Below, in pieces: positions 10,167-21,699 of a stretch of 64,000 nucleotides of DNA. Every line of letters begins with the position of its first letter. Within the stretch, counting starts at the first letter, position 1. The notes under the pieces were generated by a model, which saw nothing but the letters and a program-made list of their open reading frames with translations, did no database searches and had not been told where the DNA came from. Origin of the DNA: Adiantum capillus-veneris (taxonomy: Eukaryota > Streptophyta > Polypodiopsida > Polypodiales > Pteridaceae); assembly GCA_014529385.2 (NCBI GenBank), contig CM043944.1:88502884-88566883 (forward strand), written 5' to 3'. The position numbers and the translations under genes were made by a program.

Positions 10167-11841
10167 CTACTCTTGCCACTCATCTACCACCTTTTCCTTA
10201 CCCTTGGCCTCCCAAACTTCCCTTTGTTGGGCCCACTTGCTACTGTTGGAGTTGGCTGGTACTTCTGAAATGTCTGGAATCTCTTCAATGATCACTCCTT
10301 TGCTCCTGGTAACTACTCTGACTAGGACTGGCTCTGGTGCCTTAGCCTCAGTAGCAGTTCTTACCAGTGCATCTGGACATTGGGCTACAAAATGACCATA
10401 CTTCCCACAGGTATAGCAATTCATGCTTCTGGTCTGGAATCTGCCTCTTCCTCTTCCTCTGCCCATTCCTAGTTGGTATCTGCCTCGTCCTTGACCAGTA
10501 CCACTGGTACCTGGTCCTTCTTCTTGGGCTACTTTGATTGGCTCTGTCTTCACTGGTTCAGTGTAGGCAACCACTGATACATCCTTTCCTTTCTTAAAAT
10601 GGTGAATTCGGATGCCACAATTATTCCATAGGTGACCGAAGGCCTTGCAGTAGGTATATTGTGGGCATTCCATGGAGATGTGGTCCTTGGATTTACATCT
10701 TGAACACCAAGTCTCCATCTTCCGGACTGGCTGTCTTGTGTGGCTAATCTCTGCAATCTGCCTAGCCATTTCTTCAATTTTCTTGGTCCATGATCCTTTC
10801 TTTGATTTTTCCTTTGTCCGTTCATTGGAACTGCTCTCGGAACTGCTAGACGTTGCACTGGAATCAGAAGCTTCAGTATCCGAACTACTGCTACTGGTCC
10901 TTCGCTTCTTGTGGCTTTTTTCTTTCTTAGCCTGCTGTTCCAGTTTTAATGCTCGCTAGACCAGGTCATTGAATTTCTTTGTAGGGGCTGGTACTTCTTG
11001 TTCTCTTAGCTTCTTGCTTCTGAACCCATTCAGAAACCATGCCCTTAATCTTTTCTCAGACGGTGGTTCTTGCAGTTGTTTGGTCAGTTCTTTGATCTTT
11101 TCTACATAGCGGCGGACTGACAAATTCCGCTGTTTGATCTGATCCAATTCACAGAGAATATCCTCATCTCCTCGATTGTCGAAATATTCCAACCTGAAGG
11201 CCTTAAGTTATTCATTATATGATCTCAATTGGCATGCAGGGTAATGGTAATACCATTTCCTTGCTGCTTCCTTCAAGGTTTGTGGAAAGTATTCCCCCCA
11301 ATCATCTGCATCAATGTTTTTTAGTTCAGCATACTGCTCAAAAGCTTGTATGTGAACATCAGGATCGTCCTTTTTCCCTCCTTTGAACATGGGAAATCTT
11401 CAGGGAAGCGGAGTAATCATGTCGATTACTTCTAATTCCACCAATTCGCTTCTTGGCTTCAAACTGACGCTTGGGAGACTTCTTGCAGTTGTCAGTGTCA
11501 GCATCCCAGTCAATCTCTATCTCTGTCTCAGTCTCAGTATCCTCTCTGTTTTGTCTACTAGAAGTTCGGTGACTTCCCTTTCTGCCTTTGCTATGCTCAT
11601 CGTTCTGGCGAGACTGAGAACTCTTGGAACTCTTTGCCTTTCGTGCTTCCCGTTCTGCTCGTCTACGTCGAGAATGACTGGAATGTTGTGAGTCCTACGC
11701 CTCATCAGCCTGACTATGCTCCTCCGGAGCCTCAGTGTCAGTCATTTTCTCTTGCTTGGGATCAAACTCTCTTCCTGACTCCTCAGGAATGGGGTCCACA
11801 CGATTGGTAGATTTCCGGCCACGATTGGATTTTGGTGCCAT
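10167..11841 (-). pseudogene. E1 gag
   Basis: The start is taken as the ATG at 11841, about 75 nt inside the primer site. The order is: a charged Ser/Arg/Lys-rich leader (about 11700-11450), a retrotransposon-gag core (DPDVHIQAFEQYAEL to LRAWFLNGFR, 11390-10990), a Ser-rich acidic linker, and a nucleocapsid part. The nucleocapsid holds CCHC knuckles CSRCKSKDHISMEC and CYTCGKYGHFVAQC around a third cysteine cluster, plus an RG-rich stretch. Stops near 11697, 11208 and 10956 and frame changes show decay. It would form the particle and bind RNA. Confidence 0.92.
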
Positions 11842-11895
11842 TGCTGAAAACTTCAACTGGGAGAAGAGTCTTTCAGTTAACGATCTTCAGCTCTA

Positions 11896-11911
11896 GCCAC
11901 CGTGATCGCCA
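11896..11911 (-). promoter_or_regulatory. E1 primer-binding site (tRNA not identified)
   Basis: On the minus strand TGGCGATCACGGTGGC starts 3 nt inside the 5' LTR. The TGG start complements a tRNA CCA tail. I cannot name the tRNA from memory. Confidence 0.65.
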
Positions 11912-11914
11912 AAA

Positions 11915-12385
11915 TGGAATTGGAGCTGATCTCTTGAGACAACTAATTCCAGTGTTGAAGGATTTCAACTACTTAGAGTAGGAAGAGTCAGATAGCAGAC
12001 TAGACAGAAATCAGTGACTAAACTGAAATATGAATACTGAAATGAGAATCAGACTTAAAGACTGGAATAAAGTTCAGACTCAGATTCAGAAGACTGTTGA
12101 GAAGTCAGTATCACTGGAATATATATATAGCATGATTGAGATTACAGTGAATATGATTACAGAGAGAGAGAAAGTGTAGCCGATAATACTGCCACTGATG
12201 CTCAAGTGCAATTATAGCTCAAAGCGCTAATACAAGTGATAACAATTTCCAACCCGATATCAAAGTAATGGGCCCTATTTATATGCTTTGGGTTTACCGT
12301 AGTGATTACTTTAGTAATTACTAAGTGATTCATTGCCCATCTTCTAAGAACACGTTCCCACATGGTGACGCGCCAGTCGTCTACA
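11915..12385 (-). repeat. E1 5' LTR
   Basis: The 471-bp partner of 1354-1824. Its minus-strand TATA-like box ATATAAATAG (12275-12286) would drive E1 transcription. The two copies differ by about 11 substitutions and no indel. Confidence 0.96.
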
Positions 12386-12390
12386 ATGTG
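12386..12390. repeat. Target-site duplication of E1, right copy
   Basis: ATGTG directly outside the right LTR, matching 1349-1353. Confidence 0.95.
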
Positions 12391-13207
12391 ACGCTCCAAT
12401 AGACTCCAAACGTGCTCTGGCTGCATCTCTCTGTTGCTGTATGAATTGTCTTGTGTCTCTCGTACAATTCCCGCCCACTCCTCTGCGTCCAACCATGCCG
12501 GCTTTGGACTACCGTAATTGTATATGTCTCTCGTGTTTGACCGACAGTGTGACATTGTGGCCTTCGCCACGCCCAAAATCCAGCCATTCGAGACGTGATC
12601 ATACCCCTCTACCGGCTTGCTCTCTTTGAATGGCCTCGACAATGTAACTTTTTCTTTCATCATCGATATTATCCCAAACCTCCATCACATAGTAACCAAA
12701 CTGAACTATACAGAGTTGTCAAATCCTCTGTCGCATGGCCTTTCCGATCCTATCTCCGCCACAATAGCCCCATATGTGCTCTTGTACACCTTGCTAGGAT
12801 CATGCTCGTGTGATCCCCAACGTGTACGTGGTGTGCCAATTGGTAAACTATCTACTAAAGAGAGTGGGGGAAGCTCTCTCGGTGGTGTGGACGCATCGGT
12901 AGAACCGCTACCACAGCAACCACCGCCTTCAAAACAACGCTTACCTCGTCTCGAGGATGAACCACCCGTCGGTGTAGGGGACACACTCGACTAAGGTGGG
13001 CCCGATCAGTGTAGGGACCACACTAGTCCTAGATGTAGGTTCGGTCATTGTAGGTCTAGAGGAACCTACTGCTGAAAGGTTCTGTACCATCGTGATTTGC
13101 TCTGGTGTGAATTGTGTCAAAAAGGTACCCATCTGCTCGAATGACACATCGGCCGGAGTGATAGGAAAACTAAAACTAGGAGAGTATGGCTCATTGTCAT
13201 CGGTCAT
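12386..13207 (-). pseudogene. CACTA second gene (TNPA-position protein), 5' portion
   Basis: A probable start ATG at 13207 opens a Pro/Ser-rich frame (MTDDNEPYSPSFSFP). A +1/-1 shift near 12950 leads into a Ser/Gly-rich stretch and then DPSKVYKSTYGAIVAEIGS. A further frame change leads into the 12663-12386 frame with SPKPAWLDAEEWAGIV. The gene follows DUF4216 on the same strand, where plant CACTA elements carry their second gene. It resumes left of E1 at 1353. A Transposase_24 relationship is possible but weak. Confidence 0.55.
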
Positions 13208-13358
13208 GGCTACAAATACACAAATAACACCCACAAAATACGTTAGTTTATAGAATAAATGCCTAATCAATACAAATAATAAATAAACGAATCACCAACA
13301 CAAATGAATGAATCTAAAGTGTGTTGTAGACTAATAAAAGATTTTTACAAAAGAGTTT

Positions 13359-14120
13359 CTAGCAAAAATCATTAGTTAACCTCTCATCTTCTATGAGATC
13401 TGATGCACCAAAGATGTCTATCTCAATTTGTATGTCTTCATCTTCATCATCAAACCCTACTTCTTTGTCGTTCTCCACATTAGCTTCAGTATTTGACACT
13501 TCATCTCTAGGTTCAGGCATATGCTCACCACTGACCTCCAGCTCAAAATCCAAACTTATATCATCCGTCGGCCTTGCACTTTGCTCATGAATCACCTCTT
13601 CGACCTCAACATCCAATCCTTCATACACTTGCTTGCTCCATGGAGCAACTTGAACAACATAGAGCCAGCGCGTTTTAGACAGATCATTTTCATCATTTTC
13701 TCTCCACAGTGGATCTAGTGTGACCACAACTTGTTCACATCGCTCCAAAAGTACGAATGCATCCCGCACATCTGTCCACACCCGCCTAGAGTTCACTTGA
13801 ATCAATCCACTCTTGTCTTTGCACACAATTGCATTAGGGCCATTGGTAATAACTTTGAACCACTGGACATCAAAAATAAAAATATCAAACTTTCTAAAGC
13901 TAATCTTCAAGATGTCTTGGATGTAGCCAAAGTATTCAAGTTGGCTAGTCTCTGTGTTCTTATCCCTGGCACTACTCCTACTTTCTTGGACGAAGCTTAC
14001 ACTAACACCACTATCAAAAGTGACCCTTTGTTCGTCGTTTCGTTGCACTCTGAAGTGTTTCCCATGCGACCACAAAGCTCCATATTTGTGATACTGCAGC
14101 CACAAAATTGAAAGAGACAT
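13359..14120 (-). pseudogene. CACTA DUF4216 domain
   Basis: A 253-codon frame with the DUF4216 signature: YFGYIQDILKISF, then IFIFDVQWFKV, then a later W...D.FVLLERCEQVVVTLDP, followed by an acidic tail. DUF4216 occurs C-terminal to TNP2 and DUF4218 in plant CACTA transposase proteins, and the order here is the same. Its exact role is unknown; it is a standard marker of the family. It is probably a separate exon of the transposase gene. Confidence 0.85.
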
Positions 14121-14324
14121 AAAATTATTATAGTAATGTTATTATGTGGAGCTCAAAAAGAAAGTTGTGAAAATACACATACCAATCGCAACCAAGTTGA
14201 CATCTCCTCTTCCTCTTCAGCAATCAACACTTTATTCCTCTTTGCCTCTGAGATTATCGCATCTAACCACCACGCAATTGGAAATTCAGGAAATTTCTGA
14301 AGATGATCTGAAAAAGGAAGGTTT

Positions 14325-14890
14325 CTAGTGGCACGGTTGTGCGTGAATTGCAGGGCGATCTATCAAGCATTGTTGCTTTTCTCCTTCGTACCTTTCTAGC
14401 CACTTTTGCATGATGTCTGAGTTGAGAAGGAAAAATCTCATAACCTTTTCTCGCATTGTGATGTCTATCTTCCTAACGATGCCTTGTCCCTGCGGCTCGT
14501 CCCCTGTCACCTTTGCGTTGACCTCAATAGTCCACATTCTGGGAATCTTTGGATCAATTGAGACCAAAAATTCACTGATGAGGACAAGAGACTACTGTAC
14601 AAGACATCCTTTGGCCATGCTGCCCTTTGGGGTGAGCCCTTTGATGAACGAATCCCTTTAAAGTCTTCATAAATCTCTCCAAGAAGAACATCCACCTGCT
14701 ATTGACTACCCCAGCAACTGCAACTTCATCGACCACATGCACAAGTACATGCATTTGGATGGTAAGAATGTTTATTGGAAAGTACTTCTCCACCATGCAC
14801 ACTACTTCAATAGCAATTAAGTGTGTTGCATTGATGTTGTCTTCTCTTATCTCTTAATTTGAACTAATCCAACCTACCAACTCATTGATT
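14325..14890 (-). pseudogene. CACTA DUF4218 domain
   Basis: The frame at 14802-14572 reads VEKYFPINILTIQMHVLVHV, then WMFFLERFMKTLKGFVHQRAHPKG, the conserved FP...HL.vH...WMF.FER.MK.LK...N pattern of DUF4218. The next stretch (14567-14325) contains RFFLLNSDIMQKWLERYE, matching the following part of the family. Frames shift between them. It lies between TNP2 and DUF4216. Confidence 0.85.
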
Positions 14891-14940
14891 TTGTAGATTG
14901 TTCTTTTAATGTCATCTATCAAAATCCTTTATAAGATAAA

Positions 14941-16060
14941 TTATTTAAATTTGTGCCAATCATGGGATTTAAGACCACTAAGATTGTCATCTCTCGTAAA
15001 AGCCATTTTCAAACATTGCATGCACCCAGTGGGAGTCTTGAATGAAGATATAGTCTTATTCACTTGTTGCTCTTCTGCACGACTCAAAACCCATGGTCCT
15101 TTTGGTATAGCAAACTTCCCATTGGGTTTAAGTCGAGGCCACATCTCTAGCATTCGACCCACAGCTTGCCGGTCATCTCTTTGGGCCTTGGTATCCCTTT
15201 TTTCAATGATGGTTTTCCATATGATCTCCCCCACATTCTTGAAGACGTGCATCGGGTCGAGCAGATGATTAATCAGCAGGTCACTCCAGTACGGGAGTTC
15301 ATGGAAAATAGAAAGTCTTTTCATTCCAGGTGGCATGAAATCTCCCCTCTCTAGCCACATGTTTTTCCAATCGCTTGCTTTCACTAGATGTATGTCATGT
15401 TGCATATGTTTGGTCCTTCATGCAAAAATCTACCATGCTCCTCGTAATTGTCTTGCTCAACTACTCAGAGCGGTGGAAGCCAAGTCGAGGACCACATTTT
15501 AGACATGCATGATTGCCCGAGTAACTCAAGCCTGAAAAAGCACAAATTTAAAATATAAAAGCGTTGGCATAGCCAGGAATAACATGATGTGTGTAAGGGT
15601 TTCAAAGGCACTTACCTGAACACTCACCAAAGCGTGGCCAATCGTGCATGGTCCACATGAGAATGCCTTGCATATGTACATTCTGTTGTCCGATTGGTTT
15701 GGGACATATCAACCACATTGATTCTTGTCCACAAGATTTGGAGCTCCTCTATAAGTGATGCTAGATAGACGTTTATGTTCTTTGCTTTGTACTTTCTTGG
15801 GAAAATCAATGACAACAACAGATGGCCCTTCTTGATAGCTATCCATGGTGGAAGATTATAATTATCTATAGACTTGCACCTGAACATGCTCTTTATTCTT
15901 GGAATGATAGGAAAGTGCCAAAGGACCTTTACAGGGATAAATTTTGCTTGTGTGTCCTCTCTATACCGGTTTTATCCACAATTCGGACACTGTTCCAAAT
16001 TTGCATACTCATTGCAAAAAAGTATACAATCATTAGGGCATGCATGTATTCTGTGATAAT
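14941..16060 (-). pseudogene. CACTA transposase (TNP2 / Transposase_21)
   Basis: From right to left: a YHRIHACPNDCILF...CPNCG segment (about 16050-15960) typical of TNP2; PPWIAIKKGHLLL...LIEELQILW (15887-15720); a frame shift; then a GTAAGT donor near 15616 and a TTTTTCAG acceptor near 15533 bounding an intron of about 84 bp. The 15405-14941 frame continues with LPYWSDLLINHLLDPMHVFK and LKSHDWHKF, the DDE-core block of Transposase_21. TNP2 is the catalytic transposase. Stops and shifts make it a pseudogene. Confidence 0.9.
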
Positions 16061-16224
16061 CCAAGCCCAAATGAGTAAAAAGCTTTTTAGTGGTTGGACA
16101 GGTAGGGGGGCGTGTGATTCCCTTCTTGCAAGATTTGCTCGTTGAGCAACCTATTGTTACATGAACACACCAGCCCCTTGATCAAATTATTAAACTGTAG
16201 TTTGCAATTGATCATGCTTAGGAT

Positions 16225-16755
16225 ACAATATATTTACCTGACGTATAACTTAATCTAACTTAACCTATAACTAAATTAAACCTAACCTATGACCTCACCT
16301 ATAACATAACCTAACCAAAGTCCGTTTGCATTTTTTGAAGTACACGAGTCATTTTTTAAATTTGTTTGAACTTTTTTTAATATTTTCCGCTAGCTCTAAC
16401 CTAACCTATAACCTAAACCTAACCTAACCCAACCGAAGTTCGTTTGTGTTTTTTGAAGTACATGAGTTATTTTTGAAATCTGCTTGCGTTTTTTCTACTA
16501 TTTTCCGCTAGCTCTAACCTAACATATAATCTAACATAAACTATAACTTAAAGCTAACATAGCCTAACATAACCTATAACCTAAACCTAACCTATAATCT
16601 AACCTAACCGAAGTCCGTTTGTGTTTTTTGAAGTACACGAGTCATCTTTGAAGTTCGTTTGCATTTTTTATACTATTAATTTGCCGCCAAATCTAACCTA
16701 AGCTATAATCTAACCTAACCTAACCTATAACCTAAACCTAACCTAACCTATAACA
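16225..16755. repeat. Telomere-like CCTAACC-rich array with spacer units
   Basis: CCTAACCTATAACC-type repeats are punctuated by three copies of an AT-rich spacer beginning GAAGTCCGTTTG (near 16315, 16434 and 16609) and containing TTTTTTGAAGTACACGAGTC. The spacing is 119 and 175 bp. The unit is not the plant telomere repeat CCCTAAA. Position outside the CACTA transposase suggests subterminal repeats of that element. Confidence 0.75.
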
Positions 16756-16756
16756 C

Positions 16757-17740
16757 CTTTGTCTAGTCGTACTCGTTCAGGCTCTGGCCATGCATCTTAT
16801 GCATCAGATTGTTATACTTTGGCTGTGTCTAGCTTACAGGATGTTGAGGAACCTCTGTCTTTTGATGAATCACAGTTCAGAAAATTGGATGGCTGCCATT
16901 CAATCAGAATGGCAAAAAGGCCATTGGTACGAAGTGGGTTTACAAGTTGAAACGCAAGCCATAGGGTGAGATCAATCGCCATAAGGCTCAACTTGTTGCA
17001 AAGGGTTATGCACAGCAAAAAGGCATAGATTATGAAGAGACTTTTTCTCCCACTTGTCGTATGACTATTGTGCATTTTCTATGTGCATTGGCAGCTCATT
17101 TTTGTTGGGATGTACATCAATCATACATTGTTATTTCTTTCTTGAATGGTGACATATTTGAGGAAGTTTATGTAATGCAGTCTCGGGGTTTTTTCAAGAA
17201 AGGACAAGAGGACAAAGTGCGCAGATGTAAGAAGGATTTGTATGGATTGAAGCAATTTCCTCATGCTTGGTATGAGAAAATTGACACTCATTTGGTCAGA
17301 CAAGGCTTTCGTAATATTCCAATAGAAAGCACATTGTATGTAAAGCGTGAGGGTGATGTACTTCTCATTGTGGTTCTTTATGTAGATGATTTGATGATCA
17401 CTGGACCAAACGAGAGACATATTGTTAAATTTAAGACTGATTTGGATGCTACTTTCAAGATAAAATATTTGGGGTTGTTGCATCATTACTTGGGTATACA
17501 GTTTAAGCAGTGTGATGGTGGTATTGCCTTGTGCCAGAAAAGTTACATAGAGACAATGCTATGTAAGTTTGGACTTGAGTATTGCAAACCTACTGCCACT
17601 CCCATGGAAACAGGTTTGAAATTGAGTCTTCATGACGCTGGTGATCCTGCTGATGTCACTCTTTACCAAACTGCTGTTGGATGCCTCATTTATGTATGCA
17701 ACACAAGGCCGGATATTCAGTTTGCAATTGTGCCAGGCTC
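16757..17740 (+). pseudogene. Ty1/copia reverse transcriptase fragment
   Basis: Copia-type RT (RVT_2). The upstream part (16880-17060) shows the conserved WVYK...H.A.LVAKG.AQ.KG.DYE.TFSP block, but split across frames near 16915 and with a TAG at about 16962. From 17061 a single frame carries KDLYGLKQFPHAWYEKI, then VVLYVDDLMITGP (the catalytic YVDD), then YLGIQF. The copia homology ends at TRPDIQFAI (about 17737). There is no gag, integrase, RNase H or LTR of this element. The same open frame then runs directly into gypsy sequence. Confidence 0.93.
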
Positions 17741-18250
17741 AAGTGGATCAAAAACAGAACCGAACATTCCAATAAACGGGGTCACTAGAGCCCAAGCACA
17801 TGAGGCAGCAAGGAACGTCCCAGCCAGCCCAACAAAGATAGAAAATTTGTTTGTCCGAACCCCTAGGAAGTCTTGGAAGGCAAAACAAGATAAGATGAAA
17901 GCCAAAAGATAAAAGGAAAAACGGCATTGGAAACCAAATTACTAAAAACAGAGGAATAATTGCAAAGGGAAAGAGACCTTAAGGGGAACAACGAGATAAA
18001 AAAACCATCGGATCTACCATCGGGAGGGTGTGTCTTGGTAGACAAGGTGTTCAAACCTTTGGACATAATTTTAAAAGCTTATGAGGCAAGGCTAAAGCCT
18101 AACCAAACCCAAGAGGATAGGTGGCTAATGTACCCTCATCCGGGCTATGAGAAAGAGAGGCTAAAGATGTGCAAGGAGCTCATCCAAGCCGCTCAAGCGC
18201 TTATGGAACCATCAATTCCTACTGCTCCAAAAACTGAGGTATTAATCTGA
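17741..18250 (+). pseudogene. E3 gag, C-terminal remnant
   Basis: A basic stretch (VTRAQAHEAARNVP, then SWKAKQDKMKAK) and, after stops near 17912-17958, the frame 17960-18250 with LKAYEARLKPNQTQEDRW and a MCKELIQAAQALMEP end. Both match the C-terminal end of E2 gag (VTRAQAQKK, SWKARKTRMKAR, LKAYDARLKNNQTQEHRW), so E2 and E3 are relatives. The gag core and N-terminus are missing at the copia junction. Confidence 0.8.
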
Positions 18251-19620
18251 GAAAATATTCAAGAGTTAGAGGGGCGGGGAATTGAAAACAAAGACCGACC
18301 AGATCCTGTAGACGAAACACCATTGGATACGAGGGTGGCAGCCAATACAACAGATGGAATGTATTCTCAAGCACCACTGCCAATTCCGAAAGTAGAAGAA
18401 CAATGGCCTCACGAGCTATGGGAACAGATCAAGAATAGAAAAGATGGAAGTACTACACTTCTGCTAGCTCCCATCCCAGAGATTCACTTTGAGCATGAGC
18501 TCTACCCAAATGACATCCGATCACTGTATGGTGATGCATGGACAACAATATCGGAGGATAGTAAACCTCGTTCATTGACTTTACCTTCATTTATTGGGAC
18601 CCATGAAACTCGATCGGAGGTGAAGAAAGTACCATCTCAATGGAAAGCCAATCCTAAGATGATGGATATTAAAACTCTTCACGAGTTGATGTCATCCCCT
18701 ATTCGTTGTACATTAACTCTGACAGAGTTACTGCACATCAGAACGCATCTTTGGGATGAGGTCGAGAGAAATTTGAAAAAAATAGGGCTGGTAATTCCAT
18801 CACCGGAGGCTTCTCCAAACGCACTAAAGGCACAACCCTCGAAACAAACTAAACATGAGCCAGTACCATTGAACAAGGTAGGGGATTATTGTGAAGGTGA
18901 GGAAGGAAATACTACTCTGCTGGTGGAGTACAAAAAGGTTAAGTCAATAGAAATATTGGACAGCGGTGTTGGAATAGCCATAGCTACCAAAGCAACATTG
19001 TGCCAAAATAGGGGAAAACCTGCTCTCCAAAAGACAAGGATGAAACTTCAATTGGCAGATGGGTATTGAAAGACCCATTGGCATCCTGGAGCAGATTGTG
19101 GTAACCTCTTGTGGAATTGCATATGAACACACTTTTGCTATTATGAATTTCGATGAGAGTAGCAACTTCGATATCATATTGGGCAGACCATTCATGCGTC
19201 AGCTCAAAATGGTGCAAGATTGGGGTTACAACTATATCTATCTAGGAACAAGGATGTCACTACAAAAATTAGTGTTGCAGATCATAGCTATAGAGATGTA
19301 GAACGAATCCCAAGAGAAGACTTGAACTCCACAATTGACCCAAAGGGAGGAATATTGGCTTGGCTATAGAACAAAGCTCACAAGTGGGTAGGAGAAGCTT
19401 CCGAAGGTGGAAATTTAAAAAGGGGAAATTGCATTCTTGATAGGACTGCAAAAGACGAGACATATATACCAGAGCCTTTTCCAGAAGAAATGTTCGAACC
19501 TTTTAGATGGCAAGAGATATTAGCCACTCTTGATGTTTGTGTAAATGAGGTGACCCTTACAAATTATGCAATGAGGAAGGATATGATATCATTCCATTCT
19601 AGATGATGGGTGTCAGCCTA
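18251..19620 (+). pseudogene. E3 aspartic protease region
   Basis: The frame 18323-19069 ends in the retropepsin active site IEILDSGVGIAIAT, preceded by LNKVGDYCEGEEGNTTLLVEY. Another frame (19059-19301) continues with VVTSCGIAYEHTFAIMNF and FDIILGRPFMRQLKMVQDWG, the second-lobe signature. A decayed tail to about 19600 (YIPEPFPEEMFEPFRWQEIL...ATLDV) matches the same position in E2. The shift lies at about 19060-19070. Confidence 0.88.
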
Positions 19621-19959
19621 AATCCAAAGTCAGAGTGGGAAGTCACTGACAAGGACGGGGTCGCCGAGTGCCAATGCATATTGAATGAAGTTTCAGTAAG
19701 AGACCTTGATGAAATGTCCGAATAAGATTTCCAAGACTCGAATGATAAGTTGCTAGAGGATAACGCAAACGACAAGCTGTAAAATGGAGTGCAAAATCAA
19801 ATACAATGAGCTGAAACGAGCAACAGAAATGGAAACTCACAAGGAAACGAATGATGAAGTATACCATTCAGGATAGGAAAATCTTGGTGTAGAAACCCAA
19901 ACGAGATCCCAAGGAACCAAGAACTTCATATGATGGGCCTGAAAAAGCCAAATGCATCA

Positions 19960-20975
19960 ACCTAGCAGAACCAGGCGAGGAGCCTAAACCGGCATACATT
20001 GCCACTGACCTTACTGACGAGGAAGAGCAACTTCTAGTCTATACGCTTAGACGATACAAAGATGTCTTTGCATGGCCCTACAAAGATCTAAAGGGGATAG
20101 ATCCTGAGATCTGTCAGCACACTATACTCCTTAAGGGTGATGCCAGACCATGCAGACAACGTCCTTACATGTACAATGAAACTCTTGCCAAGAAAATTAA
20201 GGAAGAGATAGACAAACTGAATGACGCCGAGTTTATCTATGAGATTGAACACAATGATTGGGTCTCCCCTATTATGGTGGTAACCAAAAAGAATGAAAAA
20301 TTGTGTGTCTGTGTAAACCTCAAACAGGTAAATGCAGCCACAATCAAGGATAACTATCCACTGCCAACAACAGATCATGTTATTGAGAGGGTATCAGGGA
20401 AAGAGGCCTATAGTTTCTTGGATGGGTTCTCACACTACAATCAGTTGATGTTTAACGCAAAAGATCGGCATAAGACAGCTTTTGCGAGAGAGTGGGGGGT
20501 ATTTGCCTACAGGGTAATGCCTTTCGGCTTGACCAATGCCCCTGCCACATTTCAAAGACTAATGATCCACACATTCAAATAATATCTCATACAATTCCTA
20601 GAGATTTACATGGATGATCTTTGTGTTCATTCTCATCAAAGAAGTGAACACATCACTCATCTGGGACAAGTCTTTGAAAAGTGCAGAATGTATTGTATTT
20701 TCTTAAACCCGGAAAAATGCATCTTCATGGTAAGACAAGGTAAAATTTTAGGCCACATTGTGTCTAAAAATGGAATTTCAACGGATCAAGAGAAGGTACA
20801 AATAATTGTTGCACTACCGTCACCAACGAAGATGAAAGAAGTGCAAGCATTTATGGGGCATTGTGGGTACTACAGGTGTTTCATATATATGTATGTTGTA
20901 ATAGCAAAGCCGTTGTACGCCCTCATTGCTAAGTTCGAATGGACGAAGAAATGTGAGCAGGCAATTGAAAATTGA
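19960..20975 (+). pseudogene. E3 reverse transcriptase
   Basis: The N-terminal part (DEEEQLLVYTLRRYKDVFAW) begins before 20169. The frame 20169-20582 holds WVSPIMVVTKKNEKLCVCVN, YPLPTTDHVIERV, YSFLDGFSHYNQ and VMPFGLTNAPATFQRL. A TAA at about 20580 interrupts it. Immediately after, the same direction continues with the catalytic IYMDDLCVHS and GHIVSKNGISTDQEKV up to 20975. This is Ty3/gypsy RT, in order after protease and before RNase H. Confidence 0.95.
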
Positions 20976-21514
20976 AGCAGCAATTAATTTTTGCTCCAAT
21001 TTTGCAAGCTCCTGACTGGAGCAAGATCTTTCATGTTCATGTGGATGCATCAGCCTATGCCATCAGGTGCATATTAGCTCAGTCAGTAGAGAAGAAAATG
21101 GATTTTCCCATCTGCTACTCTAGTCGACAGCTAAACAACATAGAGAAAAATCATACCACTACGGAAAGAGAAGATCTGGGGATGATTTATGATATCAAAA
21201 AATTTAAACACTACCTTCTAGCAAACAAATTTGTTTTCTTCATGGATCACCAAGCATTGCTATATCTAGTAAACAAACCTTGCAACACTAGAAGAATTGT
21301 TTACTGGTTTATACTATTGCTTGAGTTTGACTTCATGGTAGTCGTAAAAAAGGGGACCACACACACAAGAGCATATCATCTTTCACGACTATTTCATAGG
21401 GAAGCACCTGAGGGTGTCGATGATGGTCTTCCTGATTTATATCTGTTTAACATCAAAATTCTACCGAGATGGAGCGAAGAGGTCATTCCTCTACTCAAAA
21501 TCGGCTCATTATAG
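20972..21514 (+). pseudogene. E3 RNase H
   Basis: A 180-codon frame. First Asp in HVHVDASAYAIRCILAQ, Glu in HTTTEREDLGMIYDIKKF, third Asp in FFMDHQALLYLVNKP, and the final block THTRAYHLSRL (usually ADxLSR; the Asp is Tyr here). It overlaps the end of the RT frame by four bases in another frame, indicating a small indel. Function: degradation of the RNA strand during cDNA synthesis. Confidence 0.93.
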
Positions 21515-21699
21515 ATAGAAAGAAAACCATCAATTATCCATCAAACACAAATTCTTCATCTTTTCGCAAGACGCTTGTACAAAGAGGGTAAGGAGGGATA
21601 TTGAGACTATGTGTATAGCCTGAAGAATCCACCTACTACCTCAAAAATGCTCATATAAAAAATACAAGATTTCACAATGGAGAAACATAGACAGGCCAA

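Larger units (their letters stand above)
1354..12385 (-). mobile_element. E1: complete Ty3/gypsy LTR retrotransposon, 11,032 bp
   Basis: Two direct 471-bp LTRs (1354-1824 and 11915-12385) both run TG...CA and are flanked by the duplication ATGTG. Reading leftward on the minus strand, the order is gag, protease, RT, RNase H, integrase, then a 4-kb post-integrase region with further ORFs. The protease-RT-RNase H-integrase order defines Ty3/gypsy. LTR copies differ at about 11 positions by eye (2.3%), ten of them transitions. All genes carry stops or frameshifts, so it is now defective. It sits inside the second gene of a CACTA element. Confidence 0.97.
1110..16755 (-). mobile_element. CACTA (En/Spm) DNA transposon, decayed, split by E1
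   Basis: The minus strand carries the standard plant CACTA gene set in order: TNP2/Transposase_21 (from about 16060), a DUF4218 region, DUF4216, and a second gene ending left of 1353. The second gene is cut by retrotransposon E1 at 1354-12385. Repetitive arrays at 545-985 and 16225-16755 could be its subterminal repeats. I could not locate CACTA/TAGTG termini, so both boundaries are approximate and the right one may be cut by the copia fragment at 16757. Several frameshifts and stops make it non-autonomous. Confidence 0.8.

Noticed and set aside
12706-13253. Plus-strand frames opposite the CACTA second gene
   Set aside because: Antisense shadows of the Pro/Ser-rich minus-strand coding region.
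16225-16755. True interstitial telomere
   Set aside because: No run of CCCTAAA; the unit and the AT-rich spacers do not fit telomere DNA.
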